From Spirodela intermedia (lineage: Eukaryota; Streptophyta; Magnoliopsida; Alismatales; Araceae), in assembly GCA_902729315.2 (NCBI GenBank), contig LR746264.1, positions 10,261,878 through 10,325,877 of the forward strand: a stretch of DNA of 64,000 nt, written 5' to 3'. Position 1 is the stretch's first letter. Each line of letters begins with the position of its first letter. The notes under the pieces are model-generated. The model was not told where the DNA came from. It made no database searches and saw nothing but the letters and a program-made list of their open reading frames with translations. Shown here in pieces: positions 23,172 to 32,548 of the stretch. Position numbers and translations under genes: made by a program.

Positions 23172-24207
23172 CTCTCTAATCCGATCCAATTCAACAGTGA
23201 GGATCCGTCTTGGGCGGGATTGCTGAGGCTTTATGATAATGGGAAGGACGTGATGTCACCCGATGTTGTCATTTGATTACTGTAGCAACGTAATCATAGT
23301 TTCAAGGGTGGGTAACAGAATTGAACCGAACGTTAAAATTTGATACAATGAAATACCTGGATGCAATTTCCTGATCCTTCTCTCAGGCAAAGAATGACGA
23401 AAAAACGTGCGTCTATTTCTGTGGTGGTCGACGGTAGTTAGCTTTAGACAAAAAATTAATGGCTGGCGCCTAACATTACTAATCTCTAACTAGATTTATC
23501 CTGCATAAAGTCTGATCGATACTTCATTCTTAGGTCCTCAAGGGAGGACCTGTTTACTGGAGGTAGTCCGGTCGTGTTGCTTGAAGCCGTGTTTGAACGG
23601 GTCAGCCAATTATACCCGGAGTCAACCACGTGCTTTCCAGGGCGGCGTTATAAGTACAGACGTCAAGATAGACCAACACAGGAATACGACGATAAGGCAC
23701 AGTTTGACCAACTACTCTGAGCGGCTTAGAAGTCAGAGGTAGAGGGGCAGAGCTGAATGAGCGACGGCTTTTCGCTTCGCTTGACGGCGACGGTGAGGGG
23801 AGAGCGACAGCAGAGGAGACTCTATGGTGATCTGAAGGGCGAGGGCATGAAGGGTCCGGGAGGTGACGTCTGAAGATGCTTCCACAGCCAGGTTTTCTTC
23901 CCCGAACCTCCCCGGCGGCCGACGACCTCGAAGGAGGAACGTGGGGCCTGGGTTTTCTTAACATAGGATATGGAATACAGGCTTGTAGGATGCATTTAGT
24001 ATGGCTAATAGTCGAATTATTGTGAGGTAAGTGGACTGAGATTTGTAGTCATTAGGGGCAGTGGAAAAAAAAATTAGAATGTTAAAGATGGCAGGTAAGT
24101 GGATTGAGATTTGTAGCCACTAGGGGGAAATTAAAAAGAATCCTTGCTATGGCAATAGTCCCATCGTCACCCGGACAGTCCGACCATTCCCTCTGTACGT
24201 TTGTTAT

Positions 24208-24289
<82 letters not shown>

Positions 24290-25176
24290 AGGGGGGTTGG
24301 GGGGGGGGGGGGAGAGAGAGGTGGGGAGGAAGATATGTGTGACAGGAAAAAGTGGTCCTAACTTTTAGATTGGATCATTCTCAAACCTTGGTCCAAAAAA
24401 ATGGCCTTGTTGCCTAGAAGCTCTGGCCAACTACTTATTCGTGATGAACTTGTGCGGAGTCCCTTGTACGATGAGGAGGGCTCAAACGCGCCCAACAAAT
24501 ATGTCACTTGAACGATAATTCATTTAAAATTAGTGGTTCGTGAATATCTAGTAGTCATTTGGTCTGCAATTAGTATAGCTATAATAAATCGCGCATTGAA
24601 ACTATTGTCCTGACCTTCATAATTCGTACACAATATGTTTTAGACTTTACATGTAACCAATAATAAATAAGGTTGGGGTAACCCCAAGGCAACCATTTGA
24701 TTAAATAGAAATGTAAAATTATTAGCTTAACTAACAAAAAATAATGAAAGTATCAATATACCAGTAGTAATTTTATGGTTAAATGCGTTGATTTATAGTA
24801 ATTAATAGATGAAAATTTTAAAGATAATCTACAGGGGCGGTATAAGTTCCAGTTAGATGTGCAAATCTCCTAATCATAACCGTTCATTTGAATGTATGAA
24901 AGATGTATGAAAGATGTATCCGCATCTGGGATTCGTCTCTCTCTCTCTCTCGCCCTCCCTTCCTCCCTCTCCATTTATATTACTTTGTCTCGTTTATGTG
25001 ACCTCCTTTGTTTTCTGTATATCACCAGTCTAGGCAACTTCATAGGTGATCTGAAACTGTCCCTGTCGATTCAGAGTGATCTTAGAAGATGATCAGTAGA
25101 AACTCCACCATTAATCTCTTCCCATCAGCCACCAATTTCGGTACCGCCTTATCAGTAGGGCGACGAAGCATCGAAA
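23172..25176 (-). repeat. 5' flank and spacer of the dioxygenase-PPR unit, copy 1
   Basis: The sequence is collinear with 27583-31165, minus the insertions there. Landmarks in order from the dioxygenase are TGATGTCACCCGATGTTG (23250), GTGCGTCTATTTCTGTGGTGG (about 23409), an AGATGCTTCCACAG-type block (23874), CCCATCGTC (24163), ATTTGGTCTGCAATTAGTAT (24558), a CT run near 24938 and GATCACCAGTCTAGGC-type sequence (25021). The proximal W-box TTGACT of other copies reads TTAGCT here, and the GA tract of the promoter is deleted. No gene lies in it; the frame 23602-23964 has no domain. Confidence 0.8.
24209..24330 (+). repeat. GA microsatellite followed by a G-run
   Basis: About 40 uninterrupted GA units (24210-24288) are followed by a G-rich stretch with a run of about 13 G (24300-24312) and more GA. 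The equivalent position in the paralogous spacer (around 30290) has only a few GA units, so the expansion is copy-specific. Confidence 0.95.
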
Positions 25177-25985
25177 TCACGCAGTGGTTATCCAACTGCA
25201 CCCTGGGTTCCCCCTCAATGTCTGCCTCTTCGCCATCTTCTTCATCCTCAGTGTCTGCTCACCTTTCGGAGCAAGCAAGGATGTTGGGCATCATCAGCTA
25301 GCTCCCCGCCGCTTGCTTCGAGCTTGAGCGGGTGGGAAGCCGCCACCACCGTCACCTCCACGTTGCCATGGTTCCGACAGTCCCACCAGAGCCATCCACA
25401 CAAAGATATCCGGCTCCACAGGCATCCCCTCGATCAAATCAAGAGCCTCAAAGAGACGTTGGGCACGGCCTAAGGGTTCAATCATATAGGTGTACTGCTC
25501 TGGGCTCGGCTCGATCCCTCGTTCGTCCTGGATGGGGCGGAAAGATGCCATGCACAGCTCAACCAGTCCGCCATAGCTGCAAGCCATCAAGAGGGCCGTG
25601 AAGGTCAGATGGTTAGGCTCCACGCCGTCCTTTCTCATCTGGTTGAAGAGATTTACAGCCTCGGTGGAAGTCTGTTGTTGGCGTACCCGAAAATCAAGGG
25701 ATTCCGCGAGACCGTGCTTCTGTGGCACATTCTATGGAACAGCTTGGTCGCTTTGGGTAGAAACCCGCATTTGGAGTACATATTTACCGGGGCGTTGATG
25801 ACGAACAAATCTTCTTCGACGCTGGCGACCACCGCGTAGCCCTGAAGTGCCGCCCCGCGTCTCTCGTCGGTGAGATTGGCCCAGGCGGGGAGCGGGCTGT
25901 TGACCATCGCTAAGCTCGGTCGGACGCCTGCCACCGCCGTCATTTGTCTGAGCGCCGCGAAGGCCTCTTGCCCACGGAAATCTGA
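25177..25985 (-). pseudogene. PPR pseudogene, paralogue of the intact PPR at 31-32.5 kb
   Basis: The 3' half of an E-class pentatricopeptide-repeat gene. Homology to the intact gene begins at DFRGQ (its residue 241) and runs to its C-terminus. Shared blocks include GYAVVASVEEDLFV, MYSKCGFL, STEAVNLFNQMRKDGVEP, ALDLIEGMPVEPDIFVW and the GCAGTTGGATAACCAC end. At least two frameshifts break it: one at the GYANN segment (about 25680) and one after FVWMAL (about 25380). Conserved residues are also changed, for example Cys to Tyr in the HYACM equivalent. The 5' half and start are absent. It lies between dioxygenase copies 1 and 2, the same relative place the intact PPR holds beyond copy 2. Confidence 0.88.
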
Positions 25986-26159
25986 TGGGGCCTTGCACTC
26001 GTAGGAGCGAAAAGTCAAAGGTGGAGAAGGAGTGTGTGAGAGATTCCGTGGAACCCGGAGGATGGCCCCGCTTGGCAGATGGAAAAAAAGGAAGACTGTT
26101 TTATTCCAGGCTGACTGTCAACTCTCGAGAGTTCCCCTTATTAAACAGAAAATAAAAGA

Positions 26160-26205
<46 letters not shown>

Positions 26206-26519
26206 CCAACAGGGAAAAGACGAATGCTCCGCAGAGCACGAAGGGACGGTGATCGTTTCGAGGGGATCGGCCTTCGGCTGGGAAACTTCCTCTCCTCCTC
26301 CTCTGTTATTTTAAGCAGCTGCTGGCTACAATTCCCCGAATTGCGTCCTACTGGTTTTTCTGTAATTTCTCATTCTGTACTTTCTCCTGTAATAAGCGCT
26401 GTGTTTTTCCTCCTTCCTTACCTTGTGAAGCCTTCCTTGTGGAGTTGACCGCAGCGAGGATCACATCAATAGTCCCTCCCAAGAGAACCCCTTTATCCTC
26501 AAGGGGGAAAAAGGGAGAT
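25986..26519. other. Junction sequence between PPR pseudogene and dioxygenase copy 2
   Basis: A GA microsatellite lies at about 26163-26202. The remainder matches nothing else in the window that I can see, and no gene is supported. It ends abruptly at 26519/26520, where homology to dioxygenase copy 1 starts inside the exon 3 donor region. Confidence 0.5.
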
Positions 26520-27582
26520 GGATACCTCAACGGAGTCGCCGATGTTGACGACAAATGCGTTTGGCATCGGCTTGACGGGGATCCACATGCCGCCGTGCCT
26601 GATTTGAAGCCCCGTGACGTCGTCGTCCTGGAGGAGAAACGTGATACTACCTTTGTCGGAGTGCGAGCCCAGGCCCAGGACCTCGTCTGCCCGGGAGCAG
26701 GGTGGGTAGTAAGCTACTCTCGTGGATTGCGTCAAGTCCCCATGCAATCTTAGCAGGCCGTCCTCCATGTTCATCAACCGGGAAAGGTTTTCGAGCAGCA
26801 TCTTGGTGACCCTCTCTAGCTCTTTTGAGTATGCCTCGAGGGCGTCCCTGGAATCGAGAGCGCAGATGTTAGAAAACCGTGTCCTCCGCGGTCAGTGCGA
26901 TGGATTTGCAGAGCGTCGGGTGTTGTGTAATTGGAATTTCTACCAAGTTACGATAATGTGTATGATTTTCTCTCGTTCTTACTTGAAACTTGACACCACG
27001 GTCGGCCAGTACTTGAGATTCTTCAGCTTGCTTGGGCGTGTGATCAGGTGCAGGACGTCTGCCCAGTCCAACTTCTGTTCCTCAGACACGACGAAGAGCT
27101 GCCCGTACCCGTGGATATCGTTCGCCGCCATGGCGTATCTCCTCTTTTCTTCTATCGGGAGGTCGAAGAATCCAGACGCGGGCGCCCTCATCTGGCGTAT
27201 GACCTCCTCGCTGATCCCATGGTTTACGATCTGCGGAAGGACGACAACAAGGCGGGATTTAGTCTATGTTTGTGAATGGGAAAGAAGGCCAGAAATGGAT
27301 TGCGTGTTGGCTTCTGTACCTGGAAGAAACCCCAGTCCTTGCAGGCGCTGTCCAGATATCGTCTCTCTCCTTCGTGGCCGCTGGAAAGAAGCGAGAGGTC
27401 GATTACGGGGACGTCAAGGGAAGCGGGGAGGGCCTCTGCCGTGGGATTCTGCAGGCGGCCTCTCCTGTACCAGTTGGGGACACAGAGGGGGTCCTTCCTC
27501 ACAATCTCCTGGACGCTGGGCACCGGCAGGGAGCTTCCCCAGCCGAGAGTCCCTGCTTCTCGTGCCCAGCCTCCAGAGCCAT
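26520..27582 (-). pseudogene. 2OG dioxygenase pseudogene (copy 2), exon 4 missing
   Basis: Exons 1-3 of the SRG1-like dioxygenase on the minus strand: 27582-27320, 27230-26983 and 26847-26526. Introns are almost base-identical to those of copy 1. Exon 4, which carries the third iron ligand and the 2OG-binding R-x-S, is absent: homology stops at 26520, six bases past the exon 3 donor. Exon 1 carries a 2-bp insertion around codon 11 (in the GLGWG equivalent) that shifts the frame, and one codon is lost in the EED run of exon 3. The HSD part of the iron site survives. It cannot encode an active enzyme. The 321-codon plus-strand frame at 26722-27687 is its antisense shadow. Confidence 0.93.
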
Positions 27583-28559
27583 CTCTCTAATCCGATCCAA
27601 TGCAACTGCGAGGATCCGTCCGAGGCGGGATTGCTGGGCCTTTATAATCACGGGAAACACGTGAGTTCATCGGATGTTTTGGTTTGATTTTAGATCTCAG
27701 ATAATTCAGGTCACAGTGTCAAGGTGATCATACTTCCACCGACAACGAAATTTGACAGCGGGTTAAAATTTGAAACAATGAAACATCTGGATGCCATCTC
27801 CTGATCGTTCTCTGTTATGCAAAGAATGCTCCCGAGGGTAGCAGAAACTAATGAAATATTAACGGAATTCAGCGTAACTTGAGAGAGAGAGAGTCGCCGT
27901 CCCCATTCCTCTTCGTGGAATGAGGTCGAGGACTACGTTAGCTTATCTTGAACAGGTGGTCGGAGAGGTACGCTGGTGACCTAACAACGCACGTGCGTCT
28001 ATTACTGTGGTGATCGATCGTAGTTGACTTCGGACAAATTTTAAGTTTTCAGCACATAACAAGCCAAATCTGGTTTACTTCTGAAATAGGGGGATGTCTT
28101 TTATACTCCAGATCTCTCACTTTTTTTTATTCTGCATAATGCTTGATCGATATATTATTCTGAGAAGAAGAGGGTAAGAAAGCTTCAAGTCAATCAACTG
28201 GATGGTAGATGAGGATGGCGATTGAGTTATCCATAGTTTATTCCGCTCGAGTTCTTCCTCAGAGTGTTGGCAATTTTACGCCTCACGAGTCAGTCGGGTT
28301 TGTTGAAACCCGGAGTCAACTGCATGCTTCCGACTGCATGTAGAATTAATGCCACAAGATTGGAGATGACGAGGATAGGTAGGGTAATGGAAACAAATCG
28401 AAGAATGATGGAGATGGAAGGTCAACGGACTGAGATCTTGTAGGAAGGAGAATATCAGCAGTAATGCGGTACGGTGAGAATAATACATCTTCAAGCCACA
28501 AAAATAGGAAGGAGGATATCCACATTAATAAGAAAAAAACAAACATGAAATGAAGGAGA
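27583..28559 (-). promoter_or_regulatory. Full-length dioxygenase 5' flank module, copy 2
   Basis: This is the most complete version of the conserved 5' flank. Reading away from the gene it has the proximal block, a GAGAGAGAG tract directly before GTCGCCGTCCCC (27880-27903), ACGTGCGTCTATTACTGTGG (27990), TTGACT (a W-box, near 28024), GATGTCTTTTATACTCC (28095) and the distal CCACAAGATTGGAGATGA block (28351). The same order recurs inverted at 38.5-40.1 kb and in part at 49.3 and 51.2 kb, and in direct order at 58.0-58.9 kb. Confidence 0.7.
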
Positions 28560-28812
28560 ATGAAACTCTAAGTTACCAAAAGGGGGAGACGCCGGTGCCC
28601 TATTTCTTGCCGCACGGAGAGAAAAGGTTTTCCGCCTCTGATTATTCTCTCTTTTGTTTGTCTCCCCGAGTCCGCTTTTGAATGTTGTTTTTTATACCAA
28701 AGATAAACGGAGGATCAACTGTTAGGATCCGTCTGGGGCAGGATTTCTGAGCCTTTGAGATGACGGGAAGAAAGTGATGTCACCTGATGTTTGTCATTTG
28801 ATTATAGTAACG
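28560..28812 (-). promoter_or_regulatory. Orphan proximal dioxygenase promoter block
   Basis: A second copy of the proximal block (AGTGATGTCACCTGATG at 28769, GGATCCGTCTGG at 28726) lies behind the full module of copy 2, without a dioxygenase exon. Beyond it sits a segment containing GGTATAAAAAAC-type sequence in minus orientation. The same unusual continuation occurs inverted at 39060-39330, so this promoter-without-gene arrangement was itself duplicated. Confidence 0.6.
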
Positions 28813-29245
28813 CGCTCCGTATAGAAGAGGCTACGAGAGCCAGTATCGACGCACCACCACATCCCACCCACGCTGCCGCCGTCATCATCTTCCGCTGCCA
28901 CCATCTCTGCCTCATCACTTTCACCGTCGCTTTCACCGTCCATTGGTACCATCTCCGCTGCCGCTTTGACCATCTATTCCCACCGTAAATAGATTTCGCG
29001 CACACCGAAACCCTAGAAAACACGCCATTCTGAGGAGAGATAAAGAGTATTTATAATACTTAACTACCTCATGTGGGCCAGCCCTCGTTTTGGCCCACTA
29101 AAGACATGAACTAAAGTCCAATAAAAACAAAAACCGCCTAACAAGGACGGAATGATGTCTTCCTTTTTGCATTAAATACTAACACTCCCTTCCCACGTTT
29201 TCCTGACGGCCTCCTCATCGGGTGAGATTCGGAATTTAAATCCGT
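28813..29245. other. Inserted sequence of unknown type
   Basis: Homology to the spacer of copy 1 is interrupted at about 28813, just past GATTATAGTAACG, and resumes near 29890. The first part of the interruption holds a CCGCC/CATC-rich stretch (28850-28990) resembling that at 38.03-38.46 kb, then AACCCTAG, a GGCCCACT element and AT-rich sequence. It may be a noncoding piece of a retroelement, but no terminal repeats are clear. Confidence 0.4.
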
Positions 29246-29249
29246 TTGA

Positions 29250-29885
29250 TCCGTGACGCTGTGAACCGCAGGTCCGAAGCGGTTCGGTTTAACTCGATCC
29301 GACTGCCCTTTTACGGACTAAACCGCTTCGACCGAGTGATCCACCTAATCGTCCTTACGGTCCGAACCATCTCAGGCCGACGGTTCGCATCGGCCCGTCA
29401 CGCTGGTCCGAACCCTTCACAGTGCCTGGTCCGTGCCAGTCCGCCAGGTCAGGTTCGAAACCATCCAGCCACAGCCATGTCAACGGTTGAACTTCATGGC
29501 CAACGGTCAACGATAAGTTGAACTTCTCGTGATCCTTCGTCAAGCAGTCGCCTGCTTTGGTGATAGGATTATTCTAAATTCTTTATCTTTCCATGTTTAA
29601 ATTATTTATGTTTTAAATATATTTTCTTATAATATTGATGTTGAGTGATACTAGAGAGGCCACTTCCACACATAACTGGTGGTGAGAGTAGAGAGAGGAC
29701 ATATTTAATTTGTACTTATCAATTTCTTGGTGGTGGAGCACCTTAATCTCTAGCAAATCTTTAGTCACGTTACTAGTTGATCTAATCAATTCTATCTTAG
29801 TCAACCCTCATAGATTTCTTAGATATGTTGTGAGAGTCAAGTCTAAGTTGTTGGTCTAAGGTAATTTAGTGTTTCATCATCTTGT
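29250..29885 (+). repeat. Dispersed repeat of unclassified family, copy A
   Basis: This roughly 600-bp segment is collinear with 60100-60665. Both start with runs of GGTCCGAACC-like units (29270-29460), pass through CCACAGCCA and a TTGACT-rich patch, GTGATCCTTCGTCA, an AT-rich middle with ATATTGATGTTGAGTGA, GTGGTG, TGGAGC, and end in GTCAAGTCTA, GGTAATTTAG and GTCCCAC. It has no open frame. It may be a nonautonomous element or solo LTR; clear termini and target duplications were not found. Confidence 0.7.
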
Positions 29886-31165
29886 CCCACATTAGAGAGA
29901 GATGAATGAGATGTTGGTGTTTTCGCTTCACTTGATGACGATGAACATGCAGTGTCCAGAAGGTGACGTTGGAAGATGCTTTCACGGCCAAGTTTTCTTC
30001 TCTGAAACACTCCAATGGCCGATGACCTCGAAGGAGGGACGTAGGTTATGGAATATGGACCTTTATGATGCATTTAATATGCTTTATGGGTAGAATTGTT
30101 GTCACACGATTGGAGCTGATAAAGATGGGTGAGGTAATGGATTCAAATAGAAGAATGATAGAGATGGAAAATAAATGGAGTAAGATTTATAGTCATTTAG
30201 GGTAAATTGAAAACATTAGTTGATATGGCAATAATCCCATGGTCAATAAGATAGTCCAAGCCTTCCCTATGTGTGTTTGAATGGGAGACAAAGGGAGGGA
30301 GATATCTATGTGACAAGAAAAATTGGTCCTAACTTTCAAGTTGGACCATTCTTAAACCTAGATCAATCTAGATGTTTAGAAGCCTTGGACAACTACTTGT
30401 GATGAGCTGGTGCTCAATCCTTAGTGCATGAAATATACTGGCTGCTAAATGATTAGGGCTCAAACACATCCAACACTCATGTCATTTGAATGATAAGTAA
30501 TTTAAAAGTAGTGATATCTGGATATCTACTAGCCATATGGTCTGCAATCAGTATACCTAGTGTAAATTCAACTTTGTAACTGTTATCATGACCTTCATAA
30601 TGCATACACATTAAGTTCTAAACTTTATCATGAAACCAATAGTAAATAATATAGGTCTAACCCCAAGACAACTATTCGATCAAAAATCAATTTAGAGTTA
30701 TTTGATTTAGTAACACAAAATAATCAAATTATCAGTATAATAGTATCAATGTTATAGTTAAATACGTTTATTTATAGTAGCTAGCGCATGATTATTTTTG
30801 ACATACGGTACGGAGCTGACATAAGTTCTGATCAGAGGCACAAATCTCCCAATCACACCCGTTCATTTGAATGTGAAAGGCGCATCCTTTGAACAAAGAT
30901 GGGTGTTTGTATTTCCGCATATAGGATTCATCTCTCTCTCTCTCTATGTCTCTCTTTCTGGATTTATATTATTCTGTCTCGTGTATGTGATCTCATGTGT
31001 TTTCTTTAGATCACCAGTCTAGGCGACTTCAGAGGTGATCCGAAATTGTTCCTGTCGATTCAGAATGATCCTAGAAGATGATCAGTAGAAACCTCACGAT
31101 TAATCTCTTCTGATCAGCTACCAGATTCGGTGCCACCTTACCAGTAGGACGAGGAAGCATCGGAA
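29886..31165 (-). repeat. Spacer of the dioxygenase-PPR unit, copy 2
   Basis: Homologous to 23850-25176. It contains the AGATGCTTTCACGG block (29970), the GCAATAATCCCATGG region (30229), ATATGGTCTGCAATCAGTAT (30535), CGTTCATTTGAATGTG (30861), a CT run (30932) and the tail leading into the PPR 3' end. Much of 30450-31100 recurs inverted at 50450-51100. No gene is supported. Confidence 0.75.
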
Positions 31166-32548
31166 TCACGGAGTGGTTATCCAACTGCACCCTGGGTTCC
31201 CCCTCAATGTCTGCCTCTTCGCCATCATCTTCATCCTCACAGCGTCTTCCCACCTCCCGGAGCCAGCAAGGATGCCAGACATCATCAAGTAGCTACCTCG
31301 TCGCTCGGTTTCAACCTTGAGCAGGTGAGAAGCCGCCACCACCGCCACCTCCACGTTGCCGTGGTTCCGACAGGCCCCCAGCAGAGCCCCCCACACGAAG
31401 ATATCCGGCGCCACAGGCATCCCCTCGATCAAATCAAGAGCCTCGAGGAGGCGCCCGGCGCGGCCTAGGAGATCAACCATGCAGGCGTAGTGCTCTGCTC
31501 TTGGCTCGATCCCGCGTTCTTCCTGCATGGAACGGAAGAACGCCATGCCCAGCTCGACCAGCCCGCCATGGCTGCAAGCCGTCAAGAGAGCCGTGAAGGT
31601 CAGATGGTCGGGATCCACGCCGTCCTTCCTCATCTGGTTGTAGATATTTACAGCCTCGGTGGAACTTCCGTTGTTGGCGTAACCGAAAATCATGGAATTC
31701 CACGATACCGTGCTTCTATGGCGCATTCTATTGAACATCTTGGCCGCTTCGTGTAGAAAACCGCATTTGGAGTACATGTCCACCAGGGCACTGCTGACGA
31801 ACAAATCTTCTTCGACGCCCGTCACAACCGCGTAGGCGTGCAGTGCCGCCCCGCGTCTATCGTCGGCGAGATTGGCGCATGCGGGGAGCAGGCTGCTGAC
31901 CGTCGCTGAGCTCGGCTGGACGCCTGGCACCACCATCATTCGTCTGAACGCCTCGAAGGCGTCTTGCCCACGGAAATCTCTCACAAGCCCGCCAATGAGG
32001 GAAGTCCAGGAAAAGACGTCAGGGTCGACTCCATGGAATTTCATCGATCTGAATAGGTACTTGGCAATCTTGAGAGCTCCGCTGGAGGAGCACCCGGAGA
32101 TCAGGGAGTTCCAGGTGGTGAGATCCGGGTGGAGACCCCCGGTCACCATGCTCACGAATAAGCGCATCGCATCACCGGCGAAGCCCAGGCGGACGTAGCT
32201 CGCGAGCATGGAGTTCCACACGACCGTGTCTCGTTGGGCCGCTGTGTCGAACACCTTACGGGCTCCGTCAATGTGGCCGCACCTGGAGTACATGTCGATC
32301 AGAGCGCAGCTCACGAAGACGTCCGCGTCGAAGGACGACCGGATGGCGGACCCGTGGAGCTTCTCCCCGGTTCCGAGGTCTGAGAGGCCTCCGCAGGCCC
32401 GGAGGAGGCTGGGTAAGATGAAATGCCCCGGCCGCTGGCCGCGCCGCTGCAGGTCGCGGAGGAGGTCGAGGGCCTCTCCGTAGCGACCCTCGCGGGAGCT
32501 ACGGCATATCATGACAGTCCAACGGCCCTTCCCTACCCGGCAGCGCAT
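31166..32548 (-). CDS. PLS-class pentatricopeptide repeat protein, E-type (intact copy)
   Basis: An intronless frame of 460 residues from the first ATG (32546-32548). PLS-type repeats follow one another: motifs include GEALDLLRDLQRRGQRP, DVFVSCALIDMYSRCG, DTVVWNSML, TTWNSLISGC, DPDVFSWTSLI, DLFVSSALVDMYSKCG, STVSWNSMIFGYANNG, DHLTFTALLTACSHGG and HYACMVDLLGRAG. An E motif ends in NPGCSWI. No DYW deaminase follows; the frame stops three residues after SWI, so the E domain is shorter than usual. PLS PPR proteins guide C-to-U RNA editing in mitochondria or plastids; the target and compartment cannot be read here. The frame stays open upstream to 32698 but offers only a GTG there, preceded by an in-frame stop, so an ancestral start or leader may be lost. 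Related broken copies lie at 25.2-26.0, 41.9-42.3 and 49.0-49.3 kb. Confidence 0.88.
   Translation of the reverse strand: MRCRVGKGRWTVMICRSSREGRYGEALDLLRDLQRRGQRPGHFILPSLLRACGGLSDLGTGEKLHGSAIRSSFDADVFVSCALIDMYSRCGHIDGARKVFDTAAQRDTVVWNSMLASYVRLGFAGDAMRLFVSMVTGGLHPDLTTWNSLISGCSSSGALKIAKYLFRSMKFHGVDPDVFSWTSLIGGLVRDFRGQDAFEAFRRMMVVPGVQPSSATVSSLLPACANLADDRRGAALHAYAVVTGVEEDLFVSSALVDMYSKCGFLHEAAKMFNRMRHRSTVSWNSMIFGYANNGSSTEAVNIYNQMRKDGVDPDHLTFTALLTACSHGGLVELGMAFFRSMQEERGIEPRAEHYACMVDLLGRAGRLLEALDLIEGMPVAPDIFVWGALLGACRNHGNVEVAVVAASHLLKVETERRGSYLMMSGILAGSGRWEDAVRMKMMAKRQTLRGNPGCSWITTP

Noticed and set aside
22310-23179. 289-codon plus frame opposite dioxygenase copy 1, and its 321-codon counterpart at 26722-27687
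   Set aside because: Both are antisense shadows. They ignore the splice sites, and their length reflects near-identity of the two copies, not selection.
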